This document shows, one piece after another, positions 9,511 through 20,300 of a stretch of 64,000 nucleotides of DNA. Source of the DNA: Pleodorina starrii. Taxonomy: Eukaryota > Chlorophyta > Chlorophyceae > Chlamydomonadales > Volvocaceae. The translations under genes were made by a program, and so were the position numbers. Position 1 is the stretch's first letter; each line of letters begins with the position of its first letter. The notes under the pieces were generated by a model that saw nothing but the letters and a program-made list of their open reading frames with translations, had not been told where the DNA came from and searched no databases. The stretch spans positions 1,939,501 to 2,003,500 of the forward strand of contig BRXU01000020.1 in assembly GCA_030267565.1 (NCBI GenBank). The letters are read 5' to 3'.

Positions 9511-12169
9511 AGTCTCCAAGGAACCGTCCCTCCCTTCCCTCCCCCGCCCTCTCCCCCTTCCCTTCCCCTTCCCCGGATCAGGTCGCCGCCGCCATAGTGG
9601 GCGCCCGCAACGCCCACCACATCCGAGACATGCAAGTAAGCAAGAGACACGCACTTCCCCCCCTCCTACCCCTCACCCTCTCGGCTTGCTCCCTCGTCTC
9701 ACGACCTGGGTTGTTTCCCAACCACCCTTGATTGACCGCTTGTCATCAAAGAAACCCCTACCTCCCGAAGTCAAAACCCCACTTTATCCCTTCCACCTCC
9801 CTTCACTTCCCACCTCGCTCCTTCCCCCGGCTCCCCGTCAACACACCGGCCCCCAACCCCCCCCCCCTCACCCCCCCTCGTCCTCCCCGCTCGTCCTCAG
9901 GCCGCGTGCGCTCTTCAGTTGGATGAGGTGGACTTGCTGGATCTGGATGCGGTGAGGGGGTGAGAGGGCGGTGAGGGGGCGGGCAAGAACTGGGCTAATG
10001 GGTTTAATTCGGAACTGGTTTCGGAACTGGTTTGACGAGGGCCCGTGGGCTCCGTGGATGGGTCTGTGGAGATGTTTGATTGCGGCTGTCGCGAGTGTAG
10101 AGATATGGGGGCGGGGGGAGGAGAGGCGGGCGGCGGCCTGGAGGGGGTCGGTGGTTTCGGGGCTTGGGATTTCCGGTTCCGGAGCGGGCGTGTGGGGTTT
10201 CGAGCTGTGCTGTGCTTTGGCGGGCGGGACAGGTTTCGGAGAGGAGATGTGGCGGGGTCTCAAGAGTGCGCAAAGTACGTGCCCCCCACCTCCCCGCTCC
10301 CTGCATCCTCTCCACCCTTAGGGTTAACCCTGCTCCCCTCGTTCTACCCGTCTTTCCACCCCTTTCCCGCTCTCGTGCCCTTCCCGCCCTCCCCCTTTCA
10401 AATTCAGGTGTGAGAGGGCGTCCCCAATCCGCCCACGAGCGACGTGTACGTCTGGGAGCGGGGCGGAGACTGGTGATGCAGGTGTACGGCACCCTTGATT
10501 TGCCAGGCGCGGTAGCTGCCGGTGTACGGCACCGGGTTTCGTGCCCAGCGAAGCAAAAGCAATTCAGCATCGATACGTGGCGGTGGCGGTACATGAGGTG
10601 GTGCTAGATAGTTGGCGCGGTTACCGTACGGCATGAGTACGGCTGGAACAAAGGAATGGAGGGATTGTTGGGGAGGGGTCCTGGAAGAAGCGTCGTACAG
10701 GGGGGCGGGAGGACGGATGGGTTACCTGCTCGTAAATACACAACAACCCCCCGGGCTCCGGCCTTAACGTGGATAAGCATGGCTGGCTAGCCATGCCCCT
10801 ACACACACATGAACGACACGTTCCGGCGGAATGTAAGGGAGCACTCTAAACGTTAAGAGTCTTAAAGCCCAGTCCCCGTAACAACAGCACGTGTGCACGC
10901 ACGGAGCTTCCCATTGGAAGGGTTTGTTTTCATGACGAAAGAAAGGAGTGGGGTGGGGACGACACAGTGGATCCAAGACGAGGCGAGACGAGGTGAGGTG
11001 GTGTGGTGTGGTGCCCCAACCAACCGACGACCCCTACCCGATGCGACGAATGGGAGGAGCAGGCCAGCCCCGAACGGAAACCGTTGAGAGAGAAGCGGCA
11101 GGGCGGGCCTGCAGGGCCCAAAAGGCCCAATCCGAAGGCTGACTCCATCTTTCCATGCGTATGCCGGCGCCGTACACACCGGTACATCCGGTTGGCAACT
11201 AAAACTCATCAATGCCGGTTGATCTTATACTTATAAACACAAAGTGTCTAGTTATTCGTTCCGCGGCACCACACTTGCTTCCGGCAATCCGAGCGACCCT
11301 CGCTCACACACGGCAGGCAGGCCCGGAAATACCCAACTCCAGCATTCCGATATATCGACCGCATGAGATCACGCAGCGTAGCGATTCGTCCTTCAGGTCT
11401 TAACACGAACAATGCGGTAGATCACAAAGAACACATCCAGGTTGCCACACGACCTGTAGTAGGCATACGACCGACAGTACGACACTGTACGGCCCTTGCG
11501 ACACAGTCAAATAAACAGAGCGAAAAAACGCTCTCCCAGCATTTCGAGAAGCCTTTGGCTCCTAGCCTGCTTCATGACCACGCAAAATCGGCGGTGCGTG
11601 TGACCTGGTGTGACCAACCTACACGCACGCGCGCAAAATAAAGATTCATTCTGCAAGCAAGTAAGTCATACATGTATATCCGCCGAGAAGCGGCAGCCAC
11701 ACTACATAACGGTACGACTTATCACGCACACTACTCGCAGGCGGTTAAGGCGCCTGCCTACGTAACCGCACCGAAACCAGGTCCTTCGTTCTTTCACCAA
11801 ACAACTAACCAAAAGCAGTTCTTGCCGTTAATGTACCGTTACACGGCAATTTGACGACGGATACCATATACCGGTACCCAAATTCGTTCAATGCGTGCAC
11901 GCACTCGCTCACACGCACCGTCCCTCATCATCATCCATCTATCCCCGCCCCAATAAAGTGATTTGCTCATGCAGCATCCATCCATCCGTCCACCAGCATC
12001 CGTCCAAACACCGAAGCACAGCCCCCCCCCGCAACTAATTAACGTGGGCGTGGGCGTGTGTCGGCTGTCGGCGGCTCGCTGCCGGCTTCCAGCAGCCGCC
12101 ACACGCATGCATGTTGTACCAGCCCAACACAACCATACATGTCGTCACAGTCTGCCTCCACTACCATGC
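9511..12169. other. Intergenic, no defensible gene
   Basis: The left part is C- and T-rich. One short open segment at 9901-9951 on the plus strand (AACALQLDEVDLLDLDA) is bordered by CCTCAG and GTGAGG and could be an isolated 17-codon exon, but no partner exons were found. The rest up to 12,169 has many stops and no family motif. Confidence 0.4.
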
Positions 12170-12575
12170 TTAAAAATGAACCTTTCGTCCTCGGTCCCAT
12201 CTCATCCCCTTGTTATTATGCATCGTCGACTCTTCGGCGGGCACAGCCCATTACCACGGTGACCGCATGTTTGACTAAGATGGGTTACTTTTCCCACCCA
12301 CTCCGTGTCTTGGCTCCGTCTCACTCAGATCACATCTGGGTACCCGCACGCATTTTCCCGGTTATGCTAGACACATTATTGTTGACCATTCAACCGTACG
12401 TGATGAGTTCTACCAGTGCAGGGGACATGGACATGGCTGAAGAGCCAAGCGACCATCTGCTGTTTGTCCCACACCAGGGCCCCCATCGGTTACCCAACCC
12501 TCTCCGAAGGCCGGGATCGAAGCTGTGACCTTATAATCACAAATTATGTGCCCTAACTCTCAGGCTCACCCTAGG
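12170..12575 (-). mobile_element. SINE-like element, tRNA-derived head
   Basis: Read on the minus strand, the element begins near 12575 with CCTAGGGTGAGCCTGAGAG, an A-box-like stretch. It continues with CTTCGATCCCGGCC, a B-box-like stretch (consensus GGTTCGANNCC). The body then matches the 13900-14326 element through CACACCAGGGCC(C), CATCTGGGTACCCGCA and CGGCGGGCACAGCCCA. The 3' boundary is approximate and no target duplication was confirmed. Confidence 0.65.
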
Positions 12576-13689
12576 TATAGCATATGAGGCTATCTAGGCC
12601 TGTTGCCGAGCTAAGCGCCACCCAGCAGGAGAAAGATAGAACCGCAAAGACAACCCTGCTGAAAACACACCCCCCGAACCAAGTCCGTCCCATGGAAATA
12701 AATGGATATTGCGGAACCTTGTGACGCGGAACGCATTGCAGCCAATGCCGGACGCTCACAACACCGAACTCCACCTGCTGCGCAACACGCAGCCAGGCCT
12801 CCAGGGGGCCCGTCCAGCAGACGCAGGCACCACCGCATACAGCGTGCCGCTCCAACACGGAAAGGGCAGCAAACCGCAACACCGCTTCACAAGCACGCAG
12901 CGGCACCTGCAGGTAGAAGTCGGAGGAAACGGACCGGACGTCAGACGGGAACGACGGCCGCCGGCTGTAGTATCTGATGGGTGAATACGGGGCCTTCCAT
13001 TCCCTGACTTCCACCCATGTGCCTTGCTGCCTTCTTTGGTGACACAACACCCGCAACCCACACAATCGCATACCACGCAACACCTATTCTGCATGCAGGG
13101 ACTCCCCATACATCCGTCCGGGAAGGAACCAACGGGCGGGCTGTCGGAACGCGGGACGCAGCAGACCACACAGACATCCCCCCTCGTCGAGACCCTGCCC
13201 AAAAACGAAGTCAGGATCACAGCAACAGCACATGACAATGTACGTGTAGTCCAAGAAACTAAGGACGGAGGCCCCTGCTGCCGCACCTGCTGAAGCTCCT
13301 CGGCGCATCTCGGGCACGGCACGGCACACCACGCAAAAGGGATGGGGTCCATCAGAATCTTGCTTCGTCAGCCAGCCATCAGGCATCAGGCATCCATCGT
13401 CTACATGCAGCCGGGACCCGAGCATAGGCTGCGAAAGTAGCGGAGCAGGCGGCGGGCATGCACACGTGCACACATCAGGCAGTATGTTGCATGCAGCTTA
13501 TGATATCCTTGCAGTAACACCGACACTACTTCAAGGACAATGTTCTTCACAAGGTACATACGTGCGGTGCAGCATGCATGTGGCCACTTATACGTTCTCA
13601 ACAGTACATATAGCAAGAGCAGGCATGCATGGCACAACCAATGACACCCTTACATAAACCCATTCGTTCTTGCCTACCCGGATGGATGG
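12576..13689. other. Relic DNA with a piece of HET-ARM intron
   Basis: No intact gene. About 12,960-13,050 resembles 2,826-2,890, an intron segment of HET-ARM copy 1 (shared ATACGGGG..CTTCC, CCACCCATG and GCCTTCTTTGGTGA). This suggests debris of a further gene copy or of the 3' end of copy 2. The overlapping open frames on both strands in this stretch have no consistent coding signal. Confidence 0.4.
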
Positions 13690-13891
13690 GTTCAGAGTTG
13701 GCATCATTTGCATAAGCTAGACTCGATAAAGCCCCTGCTGCCTGCGTCTGCACGCCGGTGTCCAAATTTTCCAGAAGCTTCACCAGGGGTGGGATGCCGC
13801 CAGCCTGAGCAATGGCGACCTGGTTGGCATCTTTATTAGCTGGATTCGCCATCCAAAGCCCATGCCGCCTGCTTTTGTACGCAGGTGTCCG
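13690..13891 (-). pseudogene. Severed ARM-repeat tail of copy 2
   Basis: This minus-strand sequence continues the ARM repeat that is interrupted at 14334: DSSDTCVQKQAAWAL on one side of the SINE follows the repeat broken at KLQDS on the other. A 4-bp insertion next to AAWAL shifts the frame. Past it the ARM units NQVAIAQAGGIPPLVKLLE and DTGVQTQAAGALSSLAYAN are still readable. Similarity ends near 13690. It is probably no longer translated as part of copy 2, because the SINE supplies a stop codon upstream. Confidence 0.75.
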
Positions 13892-13899
13892 AGCTGTCC

Positions 13900-14326
13900 G
13901 TCCCCTAGGAAGCGCCTGAGAGATAGTGCACAGATTGATGACTGAAGGGTAACATGTTCGATCCCGGCTTTCGCAGAGGGCTGGGTGACCGATCGATGGG
14001 GCGGGGCCCTGGTGTGGGAAGAACAGCAGGCGATCCCATAGCTCTTTAGCCATGTCCCTGTGCATTCCATGCACTGGTAGATAGAACTCATCAAGGTTGA
14101 ATGTTCAACAATGATGTGTCTGGCATAACTGGGAAGAATGCATGCATGCGGGTACCCAGATGTGATTCGAGTGAGACGGAGCCCAGACACGGAGGGGTGT
14201 GAAAAGCTACCCATCGTAGTCAAAAATGCTGCCGCCACGGTAGTGGGCTGAACCCGCCGAAGAGGCATCAGTCTGCTCCCTTAGCACACGCTAGGGCTTA
14301 CGGTCCAGCGTAAACTTTCCTTATTA
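13900..14326 (+). mobile_element. Complete SINE-like element with 8-bp target-site duplication
   Basis: This 427-bp element is flanked by AGCTGTCC at 13892-13899 and 14327-14334. Removing it and one repeat rejoins a normal ARM-unit sequence. Near its left end it has an A-box-like stretch (GCCTGAGAGATAGTGCACA) and a B-box-like stretch (ATGTTCGATCCCGG), as in tRNA-derived SINEs. It encodes no protein. It shares its body with the copies at 12170-12575 and 955-1175, and its head with 45780-45900. It supplies the last codons and the stop of HET-ARM copy 2. Confidence 0.85.
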
Positions 14327-17300
14327 AGCTGTCCTGTAGCTTCTCCAGGAGTGGAATGCCGCCAGCCTGAGCAATGGCGACCTTGTTGGCATCATTTGCA
14401 TTAGCTAGACCCACCAAAGCCCCTGCTGCCTGCTCCTGTACGCCGGTGTCCGAGCTGTTCAGTAGCTTCACCAGGGGTGGGATGCCGCCAGCCTGAGCAA
14501 TGGCGACCTTGTTGGCATCTTTATTAGCTAGATTCGCCAAAGCCCATGCCGCCTGCTTTTGTACGCCGGTGTCCGAGCTGTTCAGTAGCTTCACCAGGGG
14601 TGGGATGCCGCCAGCCTGAGCAATGGCGACCTGGTTGGCATCTTTACTAGATAGATTCGCCAAAGCCTGTGCTGCTTGCTTTTGTATGCCGGTGTCCGAG
14701 CTGTCCAGAAGCTTCACCAGGGGTGGGATGCCGCCAGCCTGAGCAATGGCGACCTGGTTGGCACCTTTACTAGATAGATTCGCCAAAGCCCGTGCTGCCT
14801 GCTCCTGCACGCCGGTGTCCGAGCTGTCCAGAAGCTTTACCAGGGGTGGGATGCCGCCAGCCTGAGCAATGGCGACCTGGTTGGCATCTTTACTAGTTAG
14901 ATTCGCCAAAGCCTGTGCTGCCTGCTCCTGCACGCCGAAGTCCGAGCTGTCCAGTAGCTTCACCAGGGGTGGGATGCCGCCAGCCTGAGCAATGGCGACC
15001 CGGTTGGCATCATTTGCATTAGCTAGATAAGCCAAAGCCCATGCCGCCTGCTTTTGTACGCCGGTGTCGGAGCTGTACAATAGCCTCGCCAGGGGTGGGA
15101 TGCCGCCAGTTTGAGCAATGGCGACCCGGTTGGCATCTTCATAAGCTAGATAAGCCAAAACCTGTGCCGCCTGCTTTTGTACGCCGGTGTCCGAGCTGTC
15201 CAGTAGCTTCACCAGGGGTGGGATGCCGCCAGCCTGAGCAATGGCGACCTGGTTGGCACCTTTGTAAGCTAGATTCGCCAAAGCCCGTGCTGCCTGCTCC
15301 TGCACGCCGGTGTCCGAGCTGTCCAGTAGCATCAGCAGGGGTGGGATGCCGCCAGCCTCAGCAATGGCGACCCGGTTGGCATCTTTGTCAGCTAGATAAG
15401 CCAAAGCCCATGCCGCCCGCTTCTGTAAGCCGGTGTCCGAGCTGTTCAGTAGCTTCACCAGGGGTGGGATGCCGCTAGCCTGAGCAATGGCGACCTGGTT
15501 GGCATCTTTATAAGCTAGATAAGCCAAAGCCTGTGCCGCCTGCTTTTGTACGCCGGTGTCCGAGCTGTCCAGTAGCTTCACCAGGGGTGGGATGCCGCCA
15601 GCCTGAGCAATGGCGACCCGGTTGGCATCTTTGTCAGCTAGATAAGCCAAAGCCCATGCCGCCCGCTTCTGTAAGCCGGTGTCCGAGCTGTTCAGTAGCT
15701 TCACCAGGGGTGGGATGCCGCCAGCCTGAGCAATGGCGACCTGGTTGGCATCATTTCCAGCTAGAACACCCAAAGCCCCTGCTGCCTGCTCCTGTACGCC
15801 AGTGTCCGAGCTGTTCAGTAGCTTCACCAGGGGTGGGATGCCGCCAGCCTGAGCAATGGCGACCTGGTTGGCATCATTTCCAGCTAGAACACCCAAAGCC
15901 CCTGCTGCCTGCTCCTGTACGCCAGTGTCCGAGCTGTTCAGTAGCTTCACCAGGGGTGGGATGCCGCCAGCCTGAGCAATGGCGACCTGGTTGGCATCGT
16001 CGTTGGAAGCTAGCGTCATCAAGGACTTGGCTGCTTTTTCCTGACCTTTCACAGACATGCTGCTGTTCAAAAGGCCCACTAAGCGAGTGATTTCGGCTTC
16101 TCGGGCTCCGACCTTGTTGATGCTTCCACACATAACGAGGGCCTGCACACAAATAGTGACGAGGGGAACAAAAAGGCTAGCTCATCTTGCAAGATACAAG
16201 GTAGGCATGCATTTGGAGTGCTTGTGGTGGGCTTCACATCTTTTGGCGCAGCTGATCCTCCGTCCGGGCGGTGAAGATGTTTTCATTCCGCTCGGGGCGG
16301 TGCGTGATTGTGAGGCCGGGGCCGTTGGGACACCCTATAGCAGTCAAACCGCCCTTAAGGGCAAAATATGGCCTTTCGGTATGCCCTTAAGGTCAAACCA
16401 CACTAGCGTGTTCAACGTTAAACGGTTGTGCTGCTGACACACTTTGTTGGTGCTGGAAACCATGCATACGGCATGGGACACATGAACTTAGCCCCTGGCG
16501 CCCGTAATAATCTAGGCAGGTCGGTGTGATTCGTAGATGTTGTCGTTGATTTGGGAGTTGGAGCTGGGATGACAAGATTGATGCGAGAATGGAGTTGCAT
16601 CTATCAATGCATTACTGAATACGATGCGTCGTATGCATAATCGTTTTCCAGGCGTTGGGCCCGGCTGGGGGTAGGGGGGCTGCTGCCCCCCCTCCCCCAG
16701 ATCCCCTCCCCCCCACTGGTGGGGGGCGGGGGGCTGCCGCTATGTAATTATTTGGATGTCGGAGAGATGAAGCGCCGCCATGTAAATATTTATAATTGAC
16801 GACAACGGTACAATATGGAATGAACAGAAGTTCCGGATGCGTTGGAGCGATCGAGTGCAGCCTCGGACCTGCTCGGACCACGGACTCAAGCAGTCGAACA
16901 TCTTTCATACTGATACATGCACTATTGCTTTTAAAATTCTAATATAGTATTACGAGTATTAAGGGCTATTAATTAGCATTGATAGCGTATCCAGCCACGA
17001 AGGTTGCTCGTCACTCAGCCGGGCAGACAGCCAGCCATTCATACTGATACATGCACTATTGAATTTAAGTTTAAAATATAGTACTACGAGTATTAAGGGC
17101 TGTTAATTGGCCTTTATAGTGTATCCAGCCATCAAGGTTGGTCGTCACTCCGCCGGGCAGCCAGCCAGCCAGGCAGCCACGAACAGGGCCAACACCCCCG
17201 CGCAACAGATATTCAAATTCTATATAAACTTCAGTGCTACTACCCTCGCGAGGTGGCTTGGATGTGTCAAATCGTTATATGCTCTGCCGTATACAAGCAT

Positions 17301-20300
17301 CACCCTACGTACATTTTCCCACTTTGAGTGTTGTGCGGGCTTGGCGTGCGTGGTGCTGGTGGGCCTTGGAGGCTTGGCTTTCGGCACCCCTCCGTGGGTG
17401 ACCCTGGGGTAGGATGAAGAGTCCGTCTAGCATGTACGGCTAGCAACCGTTATGAACATCGGTTCCCCTTGTAATCCTTGCATTCTAACAAGTCTTTCAC
17501 ACTTCGTGCGTCGTGCGGGCTTGGTGCTGGTGGGCCTTGGTGGCTTTGCTTTCGGCACCCCTTGTGGGTGCCCCTGGGGTAGGATGAACAGTCTGTCTAG
17601 CCTGTACATACGGCTAGCAACCGGTGTGAAAACCGGTTCCCCTTGTAATCGTCGATTCCTAACAAGTCAACGCAAGTCGAGTGCTTCAATAAGTAGGGTG
17701 GCATTAGGTATCTGCTGGTCACCTACCATGTGACACAAAGCTACGGAAAATAATATCAGATAGACTCATAAACAAGGTCGTCCAGCTGTTCGCCGAATAA
17801 TAATAAATAATGATATAAAATAAATAATAATACGCCCGACCGGAGGCCGAGGCGTGGATTAAGTAAGGGAGCAGAGGAGGTGGGGTGTCGGGTTTCCCCG
17901 GTCCCAGTCCTCCCCCACCACCGCAGAATAATAATTAACCTTGTATGTGGGCAGTCTTTTCCCATGCCGGAACTTGGTCAAGCGACCGATTCCAGCCAGC
18001 CACGCAGAAGGAAACATGTAAGGGTCTAAATAACTGGCGCCAATGGTCTTTAACAGCTGTGTAGCTAAGTAAGCGCATTCTTGTCCCTAATATATAACTT
18101 CCCTAATAATGTCATCAACGCAGCCCAATGCCCTTACACAACGCACTTCAGCACGGAGTGCGTGCACGGACATACATGCGCATAGAGCTAGCGGCGGCTT
18201 TGGAGTGGACAAGTGCAGAACAGAACGAACGGCACTCACCAGCCACCGCTTAAAAGTCGTTGGCGCAGCCTCCAGCTTGTCCTGCTGTCGGTCCTGCGTC
18301 AGGTGAGGTTCATGGTACATGCACACATGTAACCCAATCTATCTTCAGCAGACAGTGGATGTGTGTTTGTGGGTATTCGCATACATACATAGCTTGCACG
18401 CAGATAGAGCTGCGGTGTGTATGTACCCGCCCACGTGTCAGCTTTATCGGCACCCATCTATCGTATCTATCTCGCCACTTTACAATTCACACCTGTATAT
18501 CGTAACAATCACGCACGGCACCATTGACTGCACGGTTATTGGTGCATTTTATGATGGATGGCATGTATAACTAGCTAAAGCACAATCTCGGTGTGAGGGG
18601 GTCGTGCACACGTGCGTACAGGTAGGTAGATAGGCAGGCATGAAACTGTACATACGTGACAGGCCGAGGTTATACACTTCTCTTTTGCCCGAGAGAAGTA
18701 CTCAGGGCCAGCACCACTCAGTTAACAGCTTCTCCACTTCAATATTAATGATTTCAATATTGAAAGGCAAACGCACGCACTGCATGTATGTGGCGGGCTC
18801 TCTTCTTCCCCATCCACCCAGGCCATTCTAGAAGTATACTGAAGTCGGTGATAATCAGTCATCAGACGCATCATCGGTCAGCTAGTGCCATGAGGGGATT
18901 GAAACGTTAATATGCAGTAAGTAGGCACGCATGCATGTACTGCTTACCATCTCCGGGGCAATCCCCAGCTGCGTGTACATGCCCTGGAGGTAGGTGCCCT
19001 TGTCGCCGCCTGCAGTCTCTGCGAGGTCGTTCAATGCCATCCGCAGCCCCGCCTCAGAGCGCTGGTCGAGTCGCTTCCAGCAGAAGTAGGAGTAGATGGC
19101 CCACACACGGTCCGCCTCGGACCAGGCCTGGTAGATGCCAGAACGCGCCTCCTGCCCCAGGTACATGCGCAGCCACTCCCGAGTGGGAGCCTCCTCCAAG
19201 TTGCTGGGCGATAGCCACACACCGACAGCTGCCACGCAGAGATCCGCCACCTTGTCCTCCAGATGCTCACAGGCTTCCGCTTGCACGCCACCGAGCCGGA
19301 CAGCGGTGGCCAGCGGTCCAAGCACTGCATCCAACAGCCCAGCCGCATTCTGGCCGAGCATCTTCTTGTAGATGATGGATGATACGTTATCTTCGGTGTT
19401 CTTCACGATGGCGTCCACGACCATCCCCAGCCAGCTCTCGAGCGACAGCCAGTTGTGCAGGCCCTCACTGCGGCCATGGCGCGCCATGCGTTCTGCCAGT
19501 GTCCACACACGGCCGAAGTACTCCCGCCCTGCAGTCCTGTTCTTCTCGAGGATGGCCCCGATGACGAACTCCGCCACCGCACACTGATGCAAATCGGTGT
19601 TATTGGCTGCTGCTGCGCTTGCGCGTGTGTGAAGGACTCTCTGTGCCTTGGCAAGGATGACCCGCACGGGGCCCTCCTCTGGCAGGTCCTCGAATGTGGG
19701 CAGGATGTGCATCAAACGTGCACGTGCATAGAAGACTTTGCTCCTGTGCACTTCCACCATCGAGTCCACAGAGTCCTGAGGCACACAGGACCTGAAAGCA
19801 AGAAGCGAGGGGCACATCGACATGAATGCCATTCAATGGCCGCCGTGTGCCTACTCAGCAGGATGGAAGATGCATGCAACAGCATCTCCTCTGCTTGCAG
19901 CAGCTGCAAGCAGCAGGGGGGATACAGCCAGTGGCTGACTGTATGAAGTGAGGCAAGGTTGCCTCAAATAAAGCTGGTGGCCTGGCGGGGTTTTTTTATT
20001 ATTTGAATGCCTTCGTTCACGCAATTATTAATCTCGCTGAACTTGATTCCCTCCCCTGTGTACACACGCACATGACGACCATATGTACTAGCTAGTAGCG
20101 TCTGTCTCCTGGGTGTATGTGCTTTCCTCTACGTAGCTTGCATGCACGCCCTTGTCCTTTCCGCCACGCACTTGGCCCGTTGGCTCTACCCTTTGGCGGT
20201 TATGGAGCCGGTGCGTGCCGACTGAAACTACAACCAACATCTGCTGACGGACTGCAGTGCTGGTCTGGGCTCGGTTACATTTGATGTTCTATCTAGATAG

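Noticed and set aside
1..16142. CRISPR-like regular repeats
   Set aside because: The regularly spaced repeats are 126-129 bp coding units of ARM repeats, not short repeats with unique spacers.
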